Assembly: GCA_028701715.1 (NCBI GenBank)
Contig: JAQVQF010000053.1
Location: forward strand, 1-11,987
DNA: 11,987 nucleotides
Reading direction: 5' to 3'
DNA from: Eubacteriales bacterium
GTDB lineage: Bacteria > Bacillota > Clostridia > Oscillospirales > CAG-382
The notes under the pieces were generated by a model. It was not told the DNA's origin, made no database searches, and saw only the letters and a list, made by a program, of their open reading frames with translations. Positions 1 to 6,397 of the stretch are shown here, piece by piece. A program made the translations under genes and the position numbers. How positions within the stretch are numbered: position 1 is the stretch's first letter; every line of letters begins with the position of its first letter.

Positions 1-214
1 ATCATACGCGCTCGAATCGGTAGGCGCAAAGCCCTATGATCTTGCCGTAATGGTCGGCGACAGAAAGCACGACATTATCGGCGCAAAGCAAACGGGTATA
101 GCGTCCGCGGGTGTGCTTTACGGCTACGGCGGCAGGGAAGAGCTTGAAGAGCATTCCGCCGATATTATTATCCCGCGGGTCGCAGATATATACAGTAAAC
201 TGACGGACAATTGA
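1..214 (+). CDS. HAD-family hydrolase, phosphoglycolate phosphatase-like (C-terminal part)
   Basis: The gene enters from the left edge in frame 2 and ends at TGA 212-214, leaving about 70 C-terminal residues. The segment VMVGDRKHDIIGAK is a clear HAD motif IV (GDxxxD), the acidic Mg-binding loop. It is followed by the usual GIASAGVLYGYGG strand-turn and a C-terminal helix, as in Gph/PGP-type phosphatases that hydrolyse phosphate monoesters such as 2-phosphoglycolate. The catalytic DxD motif and cap domain lie outside the window, so the substrate cannot be judged. The stop lies 27 bp before the next ATG with no terminator between, so it is probably co-transcribed with the ABC genes that follow. 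Family is confident; specificity is not. Confidence 0.85.
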   Translation, partial: SYALESVGAKPYDLAVMVGDRKHDIIGAKQTGIASAGVLYGYGGREELEEHSADIIIPRVADIYSKLTDN

Positions 215-241
215 AATTGCTATAAATATGGAGGATACCGT

Positions 242-1123
242 ATGCCTGCTGTTATTGAAACTCATGAGCTTACCAAGTATTACGGCAAAAATCGAGGCAT
301 TATCAATCTTAATCTTTCCGTTTCGGAAGGGGAAATTTTCGGCTTCATAGGCCCCAACGGATCAGGAAAATCGACCACTATCAGAACCTTGCTCGGGCTT
401 ATAAACAAAACATCCGGCAAAGCCGAGATTTTCGGCAGGGATATAACGGAAAAAAATCGGGAAATTCTCCCGATGATAGGTTATATGCCTTCGGAAGCTA
501 TGTTTTACGGCAGTATGAGGGTGGGCGAGCTTATCAGATATTCCGCAGACCTGCGCGGTATGGACTGCGCGGCGGAAGCAAAAACGCTGTGCGAAAGACT
601 TCAGGTTGAGGTTAAGAAGAAAATCGAGGAGCTTTCGCTCGGCAATCGCAAGAAGGTGGGGATAGTCTGCGCTCTGCAGCACAGGCCTCCGCTGTATTTC
701 CTTGACGAGCCCACAAGCGGACTCGATCCGTTAATGCAGAAGGAGTTTTTTTCAATCCTGGAAGAACGCAACAGGGAAGGAGCGACTGTTTTTCTTTCGT
801 CGCATGTTTTGTCGGAAGTTCAGGAGCATTGCGGGCGCGCCGCCATTATCAGGGAAGGCAAAATAATCGCCTGCGACTACGTTTCGCTCCTTGTAAAAAC
901 CACCGCAAAATTTGTTACTCTTGCCGGAATAACGGAAGCTCCGTCCATCCCGGGAATTTTTGACCTTCATGTCGCCAACAATTCCGTATCGTTCCTTTAT
1001 AAGGGGGAAATCAACGGGCTGCTGTCCTCGCTGTGCGCGCTGCCGCTTACCGACCTTACAATCACCGAACCCGGCCTTGAGGATGTTTTCCTTCATTATT
1101 ACGAAGCGGAGGAGTCAAAATGA
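242..1123 (+). CDS. ABC-2 type transporter, ATP-binding subunit
   Basis: A 293-residue cytoplasmic ATPase that powers an exporter. Walker A is GPNGSGKST (residues 37-45), the signature is LSLGNRKK (131-138), Walker B is LYFLDEPTSGLDP (151-163), and the switch His is H188 in LSSH. The Q-loop region reads GYMPSE (80-85) without the usual Gln, a variation common in the BcrA/EcsA-like exporter ATPases of Firmicutes. Residues from about 215 form a divergent C-terminal extension typical of this subgroup. The start is supported by GGAGG about 7 nt before the ATG. The TGA overlaps the permease start as ATGA, which indicates translational coupling. Substrate unknown; antibiotic, peptide or lipid export are all possible. 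Confidence 0.95.
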   Translation: MPAVIETHELTKYYGKNRGIINLNLSVSEGEIFGFIGPNGSGKSTTIRTLLGLINKTSGKAEIFGRDITEKNREILPMIGYMPSEAMFYGSMRVGELIRYSADLRGMDCAAEAKTLCERLQVEVKKKIEELSLGNRKKVGIVCALQHRPPLYFLDEPTSGLDPLMQKEFFSILEERNREGATVFLSSHVLSEVQEHCGRAAIIREGKIIACDYVSLLVKTTAKFVTLAGITEAPSIPGIFDLHVANNSVSFLYKGEINGLLSSLCALPLTDLTITEPGLEDVFLHYYEAEESK

Positions 1124-1908
1124 AAATTTTTCTTCAGGAATTAAAGCTCGGCAGAAAGTCGCTTATAATCTGGACGGCTTCAATTATAGGTACGCTTTTG
1201 ATATGTATATGGATGTTCCCGCAGATGAAAAGCGAGCTTGGACCGGACGGCAGTCTGTTTGAAAATTTCGGCGCGTTTACCGCCGCTTTCGGTATGGACA
1301 GATTGAATTTCGGCACAATGATCGGCTTTTACGGTATAGAATGTGGAAACATTCTGGGCATGGGCGGAGGAATGTTCGCGGCGCTGCTCGGTATATCCAT
1401 GCTCGCCAAGGAGGAAAAGGACCGCACCGCCGAATTTCTGTTCACCCATCCCGTAAGCCGTCTGCGCGTACTCAACGAAAAGCTGGCGGCGGTTATGGCG
1501 CAGATTATTTTATTGAACGTCACGGTTACGCTGTTTTCGGTGCTGGGGATTTTATCTGTCGGAGAAGCCGTTCCGTTCAGGGAGCTGCTGCTTATGCATG
1601 CGGCTTATCTGATTCTGCAGATAGAAATAGCCGCGTTCTGCTATTGCGTTTCCGCTTATTTAAAGCGCGGGAACGTGGGTGCGGGTATCGGATTCGCGCT
1701 TCTGTTATATTTTATAAACATAATCGCCAACATCAGCGCCGATGTTAAGTTTCTCAAATACGTCACGCCCTATGCTTATTGCGAAGCGGCGGATATCGTA
1801 AATGACAAAGCGCTCAACAGTACGTTTATTATCCTCGGCTTTGCCTATGCCGCCGCGGCACTGGCGGTCGGATACCGAAAATATCTGCATAAGGATATAG
1901 CCGCCTGA
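1120..1908 (+). CDS. ABC-2 type transporter, permease subunit
   Basis: A 262-residue integral membrane protein with about six predicted membrane segments (roughly 15-33, 73-96, 122-147, 155-178, 186-204 and 233-251). Between segments 2 and 3 it carries KEEKDRTAEFLFTHPVSR (97-114), the cytoplasmic coupling-helix motif of the ABC2_membrane_2 family. The start overlaps the ATPase stop by 4 bp (ATGA), with GGAGG just upstream inside the ATPase gene, so the two subunits form one exporter. The gene is followed by a strong hairpin terminator from 1928. Substrate is not recognisable from sequence. Confidence 0.93.
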   Translation: MKIFLQELKLGRKSLIIWTASIIGTLLICIWMFPQMKSELGPDGSLFENFGAFTAAFGMDRLNFGTMIGFYGIECGNILGMGGGMFAALLGISMLAKEEKDRTAEFLFTHPVSRLRVLNEKLAAVMAQIILLNVTVTLFSVLGILSVGEAVPFRELLLMHAAYLILQIEIAAFCYCVSAYLKRGNVGAGIGFALLLYFINIIANISADVKFLKYVTPYAYCEAADIVNDKALNSTFIILGFAYAAAALAVGYRKYLHKDIAA

Positions 1909-1927
1909 GTAAATAAATAATGTCCAC

Positions 1928-1984
1928 TGAATAAATCAAAAAGCCAAGCCGCAATGCGGCTTTCCCGGCTTTTTGATTTATTCA
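1928..1984 (+). terminator. Terminator of the ABC exporter operon (hairpin 1 of the chain)
   Basis: A perfect 18-bp stem (1928-1945 with 1967-1984) contains the A5-GCC...GGC-T5 arrangement of a bidirectional intrinsic terminator. Nested inside is a second stem of 7 bp (1946-1952 with 1956-1962, loop AAT). It starts 20 nt after the permease stop. The stem is longer than a normal terminator needs and its last four bases are also the first bases of the next hairpin. Confidence 0.8.
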
Positions 1985-2156
1985 AGTGCAAGGTTTTTAC
2001 ATTAAATTATGTAAAAACCTTGCACTTGAATCCGGCATAATATATACGCCGGATTCAATGAGACATCAAGAAATGCTGTAAATTCATAAAAACTTCAGTT
2101 TTTATGAATTTATGCGGCATACGCCGCATGAACAAACCGTTATACGGTTTGTTCAT
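1981..2156. repeat. Chain of five further perfect hairpins between exporter and sodC
   Basis: This fills the 310-bp gap between genes. Hairpin 2: 22-bp arms 1981-2002 and 2009-2030, loop 6. Hairpin 3: 11-bp arms 2026-2036 and 2048-2058, loop 11. Hairpin 4: 15-bp arms 2079-2093 and 2098-2112, loop TTCA. Hairpin 5: 7-bp arms 2112-2118 and 2123-2129, loop ATAC. Hairpin 6: 13-bp arms 2128-2140 and 2144-2156, loop TAT. All arms are perfect complements. Neighbouring hairpins share bases at 1981-1984, 2026-2030, 2112 and 2128-2129; the only spacer is 2059-2078. Together with hairpin 1, about three quarters of 1928-2156 can pair. The sequences differ between hairpins, so this is not a tandem repeat. 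Function unknown: RNA element, foldback DNA element or stacked terminators. Confidence 0.85.
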
Positions 2157-2218
2157 CAGACATTAAATATAAAGCAAAACAACAAGCGGGACATATAATT
2201 TATAGTGAGGTGAATTTC

Positions 2219-2716
2219 ATGGCTTCGCGTAATTATATGTCCTCTCAGCTTGTCAGCTTGTTTGAAAATCCTCCCGACGCCGTCGCCGTTATCAAGGGCT
2301 CGCCCGCGTATGCGCGTATTTCCGGCAGAACCGAATTTTATCAGACACATATCGGCGTTATAGTGGTGTCATACATCACCGGCCTGCCGTATCTGCCCGG
2401 TAAATGCGAACCCAACATCCTTGCCATGCACATACATAACGGCACCGGGTGTACCGGTGACGCCGAAGATCCCTTTGCCGACGCCGGCACGCATTATAAT
2501 CCGGGCGACTGCGACCACCCCGCCCACGCCGGGGATATGCCGCCCCTTTTCGTAAACAAAGGCTATGCTTTTTCGGTCTTTTTAACCGACAGATTTAATG
2601 TCCGCGACATTATCGGCCTGCCCGTGATAATTCATGACCGGCGCGACGATTTTACGACCCAGCCTTCCGGGGACGCCGGTAAAAAAATCGCCTGCGGAAT
2701 CATAGAAAAAACTTAA
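2219..2716 (+). CDS. sodC: Cu/Zn superoxide dismutase family protein
   Basis: A 165-residue protein that should convert superoxide to oxygen and hydrogen peroxide. Counting from ATG 2219, the predicted Cu ligands are H71, H73, H92 and H139, and the Zn ligands H92, H100, H103 and D106; the motifs are MHIHNGTGC, GTHYNP, DHPAHAGDMPPL and IIHDRRDDF. C78 and C159 match the conserved disulfide. The C-terminal PSGDAGKKIACGII box has Lys (K156) where the substrate-guiding Arg of classical enzymes (bovine R143) sits. No signal peptide or lipobox is present, so it looks cytoplasmic, unlike most bacterial SodC. ATG 2219 is preferred over the in-frame GTG at 2210 because GAGGTG (2207-2212) is then a well-spaced Shine-Dalgarno; the GTG lies inside it. 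Confidence 0.88.
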   Translation: MASRNYMSSQLVSLFENPPDAVAVIKGSPAYARISGRTEFYQTHIGVIVVSYITGLPYLPGKCEPNILAMHIHNGTGCTGDAEDPFADAGTHYNPGDCDHPAHAGDMPPLFVNKGYAFSVFLTDRFNVRDIIGLPVIIHDRRDDFTTQPSGDAGKKIACGIIEKT

Positions 2717-2738
2717 AGCACCGGGTGCGCAAGACGAA

Positions 2739-2747
2739 TGGTATAAA
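2739..2747 (+). promoter_or_regulatory. Possible extended -10 promoter before the small repeat protein
   Basis: TGGTATAAA is one base from an extended -10 element (TGnTATAAT) and would give a leader of about 50 nt before the TTG start at 2802. There is no recognisable -35 box, and no terminator separates sodC from this gene, so read-through from sodC is an alternative. Confidence 0.25.
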
Positions 2748-2801
2748 ATTGATTTTCGTGTAAAAAATAATGACAAAATTGCACGGAAAGGAACAAATAA
2801 A

Positions 2802-3047
2802 TTGAAGGACAATAAATCCCCAAAAAAGAAATCCGGTAAAAACACCGACAAAAAGCCCATAAACGACAAGCATCACGGCTCGGGGACGCCAAAGAGCGCC
2901 GCTCCTAAGAGCGCCGCTCCTAAGAGCGCCGTTCCTGAAAGCGCCGCTCCTAAAAGCGAGGTTGACAACCAATGGGCGACAACCAATCAGAGCTATTACC
3001 CTGACGAACGCGAAAGGCGCGACGGACCGGGCGGCGAAAACGGTTAA
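2802..3047 (+). CDS. Small lysine-rich protein with PKSAA repeats, unknown function
   Basis: An 81-residue, highly charged, probably disordered protein with no membrane segment, signal peptide or recognised domain. The N-terminus (about 1-28) is Lys/Asn/Asp rich with two PKKK-like runs, residues 30-54 are five pentapeptide repeats (PKSAA, PKSAA, PKSAV, PESAA, PKSEV), and the tail is polar and ends GPGGENG. The start is a TTG; AAAGGAAC eight to nine bases upstream is a fair Shine-Dalgarno and no in-frame ATG exists nearby. It lies 85 bp after sodC in the same direction and is followed by a hairpin terminator, which supports it being a real gene. No function is proposed. Confidence 0.55.
   Translation: MKDNKSPKKKSGKNTDKKPINDKHHGSGTPKSAAPKSAAPKSAVPESAAPKSEVDNQWATTNQSYYPDERERRDGPGGENG
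2889..2963 (+). repeat. Five tandem 15-bp repeats inside the small protein gene
   Basis: The unit CCTAAGAGCGCCGCT repeats five times in frame (2889, 2904, 2919, 2934, 2949). Copies 1-3 are nearly identical and copies 4-5 have diverged. The unit length is a multiple of three, so copy number could change by slippage without breaking the frame. Confidence 0.9.
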
Positions 3048-3056
3048 ATTATGGCA

Positions 3057-3090
3057 AAAAATCCGGAGGGAAGTTATCCCTTCGGATTTT
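3057..3090. terminator. Bidirectional terminator between convergent units
   Basis: Stem AAAATCCGGAGGGA with TCCCTTCGGATTTT (14 bp, one G-T wobble), loop AGTTA. On the plus strand it lies 10 nt after the stop of the repeat protein. On the minus strand it is followed by a run of six T, making it the better terminator for the six-gene minus-strand operon that ends at 3233. Confidence 0.8.
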
Positions 3091-3097
3091 CATTTCG

Positions 3098-3157
3098 TTA
3101 AAAATTTTCACCGACAAGCCATATCTTGGCATCCTCCGGCTCGTCGAAGAATCTGCT
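3098..3157 (-). pseudogene. Possible relic C-terminus of a lost gene
   Basis: On the minus strand a 19-codon open segment reads SRFFDEPEDAKIWLVGENF and stops 8 nt before the terminator. The codon choice and amphipathic composition look coding, but a TGA at 3158-3160 closes it upstream and it has no start. It lies at the tail of the flavoprotein operon, where a seventh gene would be expected to end. It could equally be chance; no family is recognised. Confidence 0.2.
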
Positions 3158-3232
3158 TCAGTATAAAATAATCGCTTTAATCCTTATTGCATAAACACAC
3201 TGATACCGCTGTTTTATCCATTTAAAATCCTG

Positions 3233-3751
3233 TTATTGTCGGTATGCGGCATGAAACCAATGAGTACTTATTCTTATTGTTATAATTTTAACTTCTTCAC
3301 CATTGATTACTTGCGTTTTAGGACTTCTCCCATTTTCCGAATAGATAATCGAATAAAGATTAGTCGAATCAAAAGTTATTTTGTTTTTATATACGTGTAT
3401 TGCGTCAAATCGTTTAAATATCGATTCAATTCTGTCAAGGCTTTTTTGTTCCTCGTCGTTTAATTCAATGCGTTCAGAGTCATCCAAATAAAGCGTCATT
3501 ACACTTTTACCGTCAATATAGTTTATCCCTATGCAAAAATATTCCCTGTCGGTATTTTGCCGTTGCCTTTCGGCAACGTCTTTGATTACCTCAAAATCCT
3601 CTTTATAGGCATTAAAATCCTTTATTTTATAGCTTAAAATGGGATCATAATAAAGTAAGTAAGAAATACCCGCAACAATAATAACGAATATCAGAATAAC
3701 CGCGATTTTAAAATATTTATAATCAAACGGTATATATGGATTCTTTTTCAT
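3233..3751 (-). CDS. Single-pass membrane protein of unknown function, last gene of the redox operon
   Basis: A 172-residue protein with a Lys-rich N-terminus, one membrane helix at about residues 16-35 (IAVILIFVIIVAGISYLLYY), and a polar domain of about 135 residues that is probably outside the cell. The soluble part starts with a charged helical stretch and continues with beta-like segments; no domain is recognised. Its ATG overlaps the TGA of the flavodoxin gene (ATGA), so it is translationally coupled to it. The gene is visibly more AT-rich than its neighbours, which may indicate a separate origin. The single Cys (in REYFCIGINY) does not suggest metal binding. Function unknown. Confidence 0.85.
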   Translation of the reverse strand: MKKNPYIPFDYKYFKIAVILIFVIIVAGISYLLYYDPILSYKIKDFNAYKEDFEVIKDVAERQRQNTDREYFCIGINYIDGKSVMTLYLDDSERIELNDEEQKSLDRIESIFKRFDAIHVYKNKITFDSTNLYSIIYSENGRSPKTQVINGEEVKIITIRISTHWFHAAYRQ

Positions 3752-4227
3752 ATTTTCCCTTTAATATATTCGCTTATCGCGTCAAGGTTTTCTTCCTTGA
3801 CATAATCCCTTCCGGCGGCGAATATTTTTTCGGGATCGCCTTCGATTTTATGGTTTTTAATCTCGTTTTTGGTGATAGCCTTCATGATAAATTTACTCAA
3901 TCCCTTAAGCCTTTGGAAACTGACGCCTCCGCGGAGGTAAAACAGCGGGGTATCGCCGGTTTTATTTGAAGTTATCAAGCTTTTGGTATTATTATCCGTG
4001 CTTTCCGCCATTCCGACCGCGCCTATGCATTTAATGTTGTGTTTGTCTTTAACCTTTGAGTATTTTTTTATGGAGTTGGCGCAAATCCAGCTCATAAAAA
4101 TTATTTCTTCTTTCTCCTCATGCGCAGGGTAGTCCTTAAGCTTTACCGCCTCGATACCGAGCCTTTTACCCAGCATATTCGCATATCTTTCGGTGAATCC
4201 GGTCTGGCTTTCATAAACTATTTTCAT
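3748..4227 (-). CDS. Flavodoxin-domain protein
   Basis: A 159-residue cytoplasmic protein starting MKIVYESQTGFTERYA. The S/TxTGxT-type loop (SQTGFT, residues 7-12) directly after the first strand is the FMN-phosphate loop of flavodoxins, and the later segment LFYLRGGVSFQRL fits the Flavodoxin_5/HemG-like group. Expected role: one- or two-electron carrier using FMN. The acidic surface typical of classical flavodoxins is not obvious, and the C-terminal third is Lys-rich. It overlaps the upstream GNAT gene by ATGA and the downstream membrane protein by ATGA; GGAG lies about 8 nt before the start. In this operon it could feed electrons to the radical SAM protein, but that is inference. Confidence 0.85.
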   Translation of the reverse strand: MKIVYESQTGFTERYANMLGKRLGIEAVKLKDYPAHEEKEEIIFMSWICANSIKKYSKVKDKHNIKCIGAVGMAESTDNNTKSLITSNKTGDTPLFYLRGGVSFQRLKGLSKFIMKAITKNEIKNHKIEGDPEKIFAAGRDYVKEENLDAISEYIKGKI

Positions 4228-4763
4228 AAAATACTCCTTTTATAATATTCGTGTTCCAAAATACTGTACATCAACTGATTTGCCCAGCCGCCGCGCCACG
4301 GCAGCTCCTCGCGGATAACAAGCTCCCTGAACATGCCGCATTTTTCCATAACCCTGCGGGAAGCGTCGTTATGCTCGTTGCACATGGCGACAAGCTTATG
4401 CGCGTGGCATCGGCAAAAGGCGATATCAATCAGCCGCTTTACGGCTTCCGCGCAGTATCCGCGGCGGCGGAATTGGGGCAGCACGCAGTAACCGATTTCC
4501 CAGCTGCCTCGGTCTATCTCAAACCAATGCAGATGACATTCGCCCGCCGGTATGCCGTCTTCGTTTAATATAACATAGTCCATATAGCCTTCGCTCCCGA
4601 TACGGGAAATGACCTCGTCGCGCACCTTTGCGAAGTCGGAGGGAATGTCGTTTTCAGGCTCATAGTACCATATGTCCTTATTTATTTTTATCGAAGCGAC
4701 AAAGTCGGCGTCCTCCTCCGAAACCGGCTTGAGCGTAATCGCAGGAGGTGTGACGCCGCTCAT
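4224..4763 (-). CDS. GNAT N-acetyltransferase, RimJ/RimL type
   Basis: A 179-residue cytoplasmic enzyme expected to transfer an acetyl group from acetyl-CoA to an amine. The N-terminus (ITLKPVSEEDADFV) is the usual first strand and helix of Acetyltransf_3 proteins. The acetyl-CoA pyrophosphate loop is LPQFRRRGYCAEA (95-107), with Cys in place of the usual Gly/Ala at the last position of the RxxGxG/A signature. The segment NDASRRVMEKCGM (132-144) is the classical C-terminal motif B. The start overlaps the nitroreductase stop (ATGA), with GGAG upstream. Substrate unknown; placement inside a flavoprotein operon may mean modification of a small metabolite or partner protein. Confidence 0.9.
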   Translation of the reverse strand: MSGVTPPAITLKPVSEEDADFVASIKINKDIWYYEPENDIPSDFAKVRDEVISRIGSEGYMDYVILNEDGIPAGECHLHWFEIDRGSWEIGYCVLPQFRRRGYCAEAVKRLIDIAFCRCHAHKLVAMCNEHNDASRRVMEKCGMFRELVIREELPWRGGWANQLMYSILEHEYYKRSIL

Positions 4764-5509
4764 TGTATTTGCTCCGCTTGTTGCTTTATTGTGTAAGAAG
4801 CTATGGGTATCAGCCCTTCGGCGGCTTCCGGAATACCGCCGCGTTCGAATTCCAGACCCTCGTGCTCAAGACACAGCTCGAGGATATAACTGAAAATTCC
4901 CATATCAATATTGTTGAAATAAGCCATTTTTGCTTTGGAAAACAGCGAAAACACGCTCGCGGCGCGGCAGAGTTCGATCTTATTCGCAGTACATTTAACT
5001 CTCCAGGGCTGGGAATTACAGGCGCTGGGCGAATATTTTACCGTTTCGGCGACATTTTTAAAATAATCCCCCTGCCAGACCGTTTCGGTATCCTTCCTTG
5101 AGGCTTTTTTGTAATCCCTGCGGAAATCCTTTTCCTCGGCTTTGCCGAACGCAATCAATATTACAAAATCAAGTCCGTCATAAACCGGCATATCCGGCTT
5201 GGAAAAGCCGTGCCAACACGCGCCGATATTTACCGACGCGAAATATATATCCATCTGCTCAAGCATAAAGCCTGTGTTCAACAGATAATCACCCTTCGCT
5301 TCGCTGTAGGCGAGCAGGCAGTATTCGCCGCGGCCGCAGCCGGTTTCCGACGACGGCACGATACGGAATGCCGTCCTTATATCGCCGTTATACGGGACAA
5401 GGGTTTTGAGCTTTTCGCCGATTGCGGCAAGCTCTTCTTCCGTCAGTTTCAGAGCTTTGTCGAATCTTCTCACGGATTTTCTTTTAAAAATCATATCGTA
5501 GGCGTCCAT
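4760..5509 (-). CDS. Nitroreductase-family protein, TM1586 type
   Basis: A 249-residue FMN-binding oxidoreductase. The N-terminus MIFKRKSVRRFDK (6-18) carries the RRSxRxF-type FMN-phosphate motif of nitroreductases. The second half has KYSPSACNSQPWRV (158-171), the matching motif in the second half-domain. Two nitroreductase-like halves in one chain is characteristic of the putative TM nitroreductase family (Pfam TM1586_NiRdase); typical nitroreductases are shorter and dimeric. Expected to reduce a substrate with NAD(P)H via FMN; no specificity is evident. AAAGGAAC sits about 7 nt before ATG, 13 bp after the radical SAM stop. Its TGA overlaps the GNAT start. Confidence 0.9.
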   Translation of the reverse strand: MDAYDMIFKRKSVRRFDKALKLTEEELAAIGEKLKTLVPYNGDIRTAFRIVPSSETGCGRGEYCLLAYSEAKGDYLLNTGFMLEQMDIYFASVNIGACWHGFSKPDMPVYDGLDFVILIAFGKAEEKDFRRDYKKASRKDTETVWQGDYFKNVAETVKYSPSACNSQPWRVKCTANKIELCRAASVFSLFSKAKMAYFNNIDMGIFSYILELCLEHEGLEFERGGIPEAAEGLIPIASYTIKQQAEQIQ

Positions 5510-5522
5510 GCTTGTGTTCCTT

Positions 5523-6392
5523 TCAAAATAAACTCATCTGCTCGTATTTCCGGGGAAATTCATGAAGGAAGGCAAAAATTTCATCGTTCCCGAGAATGAT
5601 TTTATGCTCGGCGCATTTGTCATTGAATATTTTTGTAAGCTTTTCGTTATCGGCGCTCATGACCTCGTAGGAATCGCCGTAGGCTTTGCTGTATTTTGCT
5701 TTCATACCGGGAAAATGCTCGTCGAGCTTTTCGTAAAAATACTCCCTGTCGCCGTTTCGCAGCGTCACGCCGAAGCCGAAATTTATTATACCGTATACCA
5801 TGGCCTCCGCGCAGTAATTCAATATACCGCGGAGATTTTCTTCGGTGTCGTTGATGAAGGGCAGCGTGGGCGTTAACCAGACAACCGTCGGTATGCCGTT
5901 GTCACGCAGCACCTTCAAGGCCTCAAATCTCGCCTTTGTTGTACATACACACGGTTCGATTATACGGCATAACGCTTCGTCATAGGTCGTGAGCGTCATC
6001 TGAACGACGCATTTCGCTTTTTTGTTTATGCGTTTCAATAAATCGAGGTCGCGCAGCACGGCGTCAGATTTTGTTATTAACGTGAAGCCGAAGCCGTATT
6101 TTTCGGCAAGCTCAAGGCATTTGCGCGTATAGCCCAGCTCCGACTCAAGCGGCATATAAGGGTCGGACATGGAGCCCGTGGAAATCATACACGGCGAACG
6201 CTTTGACTTTAACGCCGCTTCAAACAGCTGTATGGCGTTGCTCTTGACCTCGATATCCTCAAAGATATGGTCCATGTTATAGCAGAGACTTCTGCTGTCG
6301 CAGTAAATGCAGCCGTGTGTGCAGCCGCGATATATATTTATGCCGTTATGCGCGGAAAGCAGCGATTTCGCTTCTTTAAAATGATAATTCAT
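5523..6392 (-). CDS. Radical SAM protein, SPL-like (SplB/COG1533 group)
   Basis: A 289-residue protein with the radical SAM cluster motif RGCTHGCIYC (C24, C28, C31; CX3CX2C), which binds the [4Fe-4S] cluster that cleaves S-adenosylmethionine. Later strands are typical of this group: STGSMSDPYMPLE (71-83), GFTLITKSD and VVWLTPTLPFIND. The tail ends YEQMSLF, a common ending for the COG1533 proteins related to spore photoproduct lyase. It is somewhat short for SplB, and no sporulation gene is nearby, so DNA repair cannot be assumed. The gene starts 5 bp after the stop of the upstream flavoprotein gene with no clear Shine-Dalgarno, so translation probably depends on coupling. A flavodoxin in the same operon is a plausible electron donor. 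Confidence 0.88.
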   Translation of the reverse strand: MNYHFKEAKSLLSAHNGINIYRGCTHGCIYCDSRSLCYNMDHIFEDIEVKSNAIQLFEAALKSKRSPCMISTGSMSDPYMPLESELGYTRKCLELAEKYGFGFTLITKSDAVLRDLDLLKRINKKAKCVVQMTLTTYDEALCRIIEPCVCTTKARFEALKVLRDNGIPTVVWLTPTLPFINDTEENLRGILNYCAEAMVYGIINFGFGVTLRNGDREYFYEKLDEHFPGMKAKYSKAYGDSYEVMSADNEKLTKIFNDKCAEHKIILGNDEIFAFLHEFPRKYEQMSLF

Positions 6393-6397
6393 TTGTT

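Noticed and set aside
2128..2156. Hairpin 6 as an integron attC-like site
   Set aside because: The arms are perfectly complementary, without the mismatched bulges and R'/R'' core sites of attC, and no integrase is present.
2194..2199. Perfect TATAAT just before sodC
   Set aside because: No -35 box at 16-18 bp, and transcription would begin inside the Shine-Dalgarno of the chosen start, leaving almost no leader.
2210..2218. GTG at 2210 as the sodC start
   Set aside because: The GTG lies within GAGGTG, which is better explained as the ribosome site for ATG 2219.
2718..2728. GCACCGGGTGC as a terminator after sodC
   Set aside because: Only a 4-bp stem with a 3-nt loop and no T-run.
2700..2972. 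Minus-strand frame with RSGAL-type repeats resembling a pentapeptide-repeat protein
   Set aside because: It is the antisense of the 15-bp repeats of the plus-strand gene; its hydrophobic tail is the complement of AT-rich lysine codons and it has no supported start.
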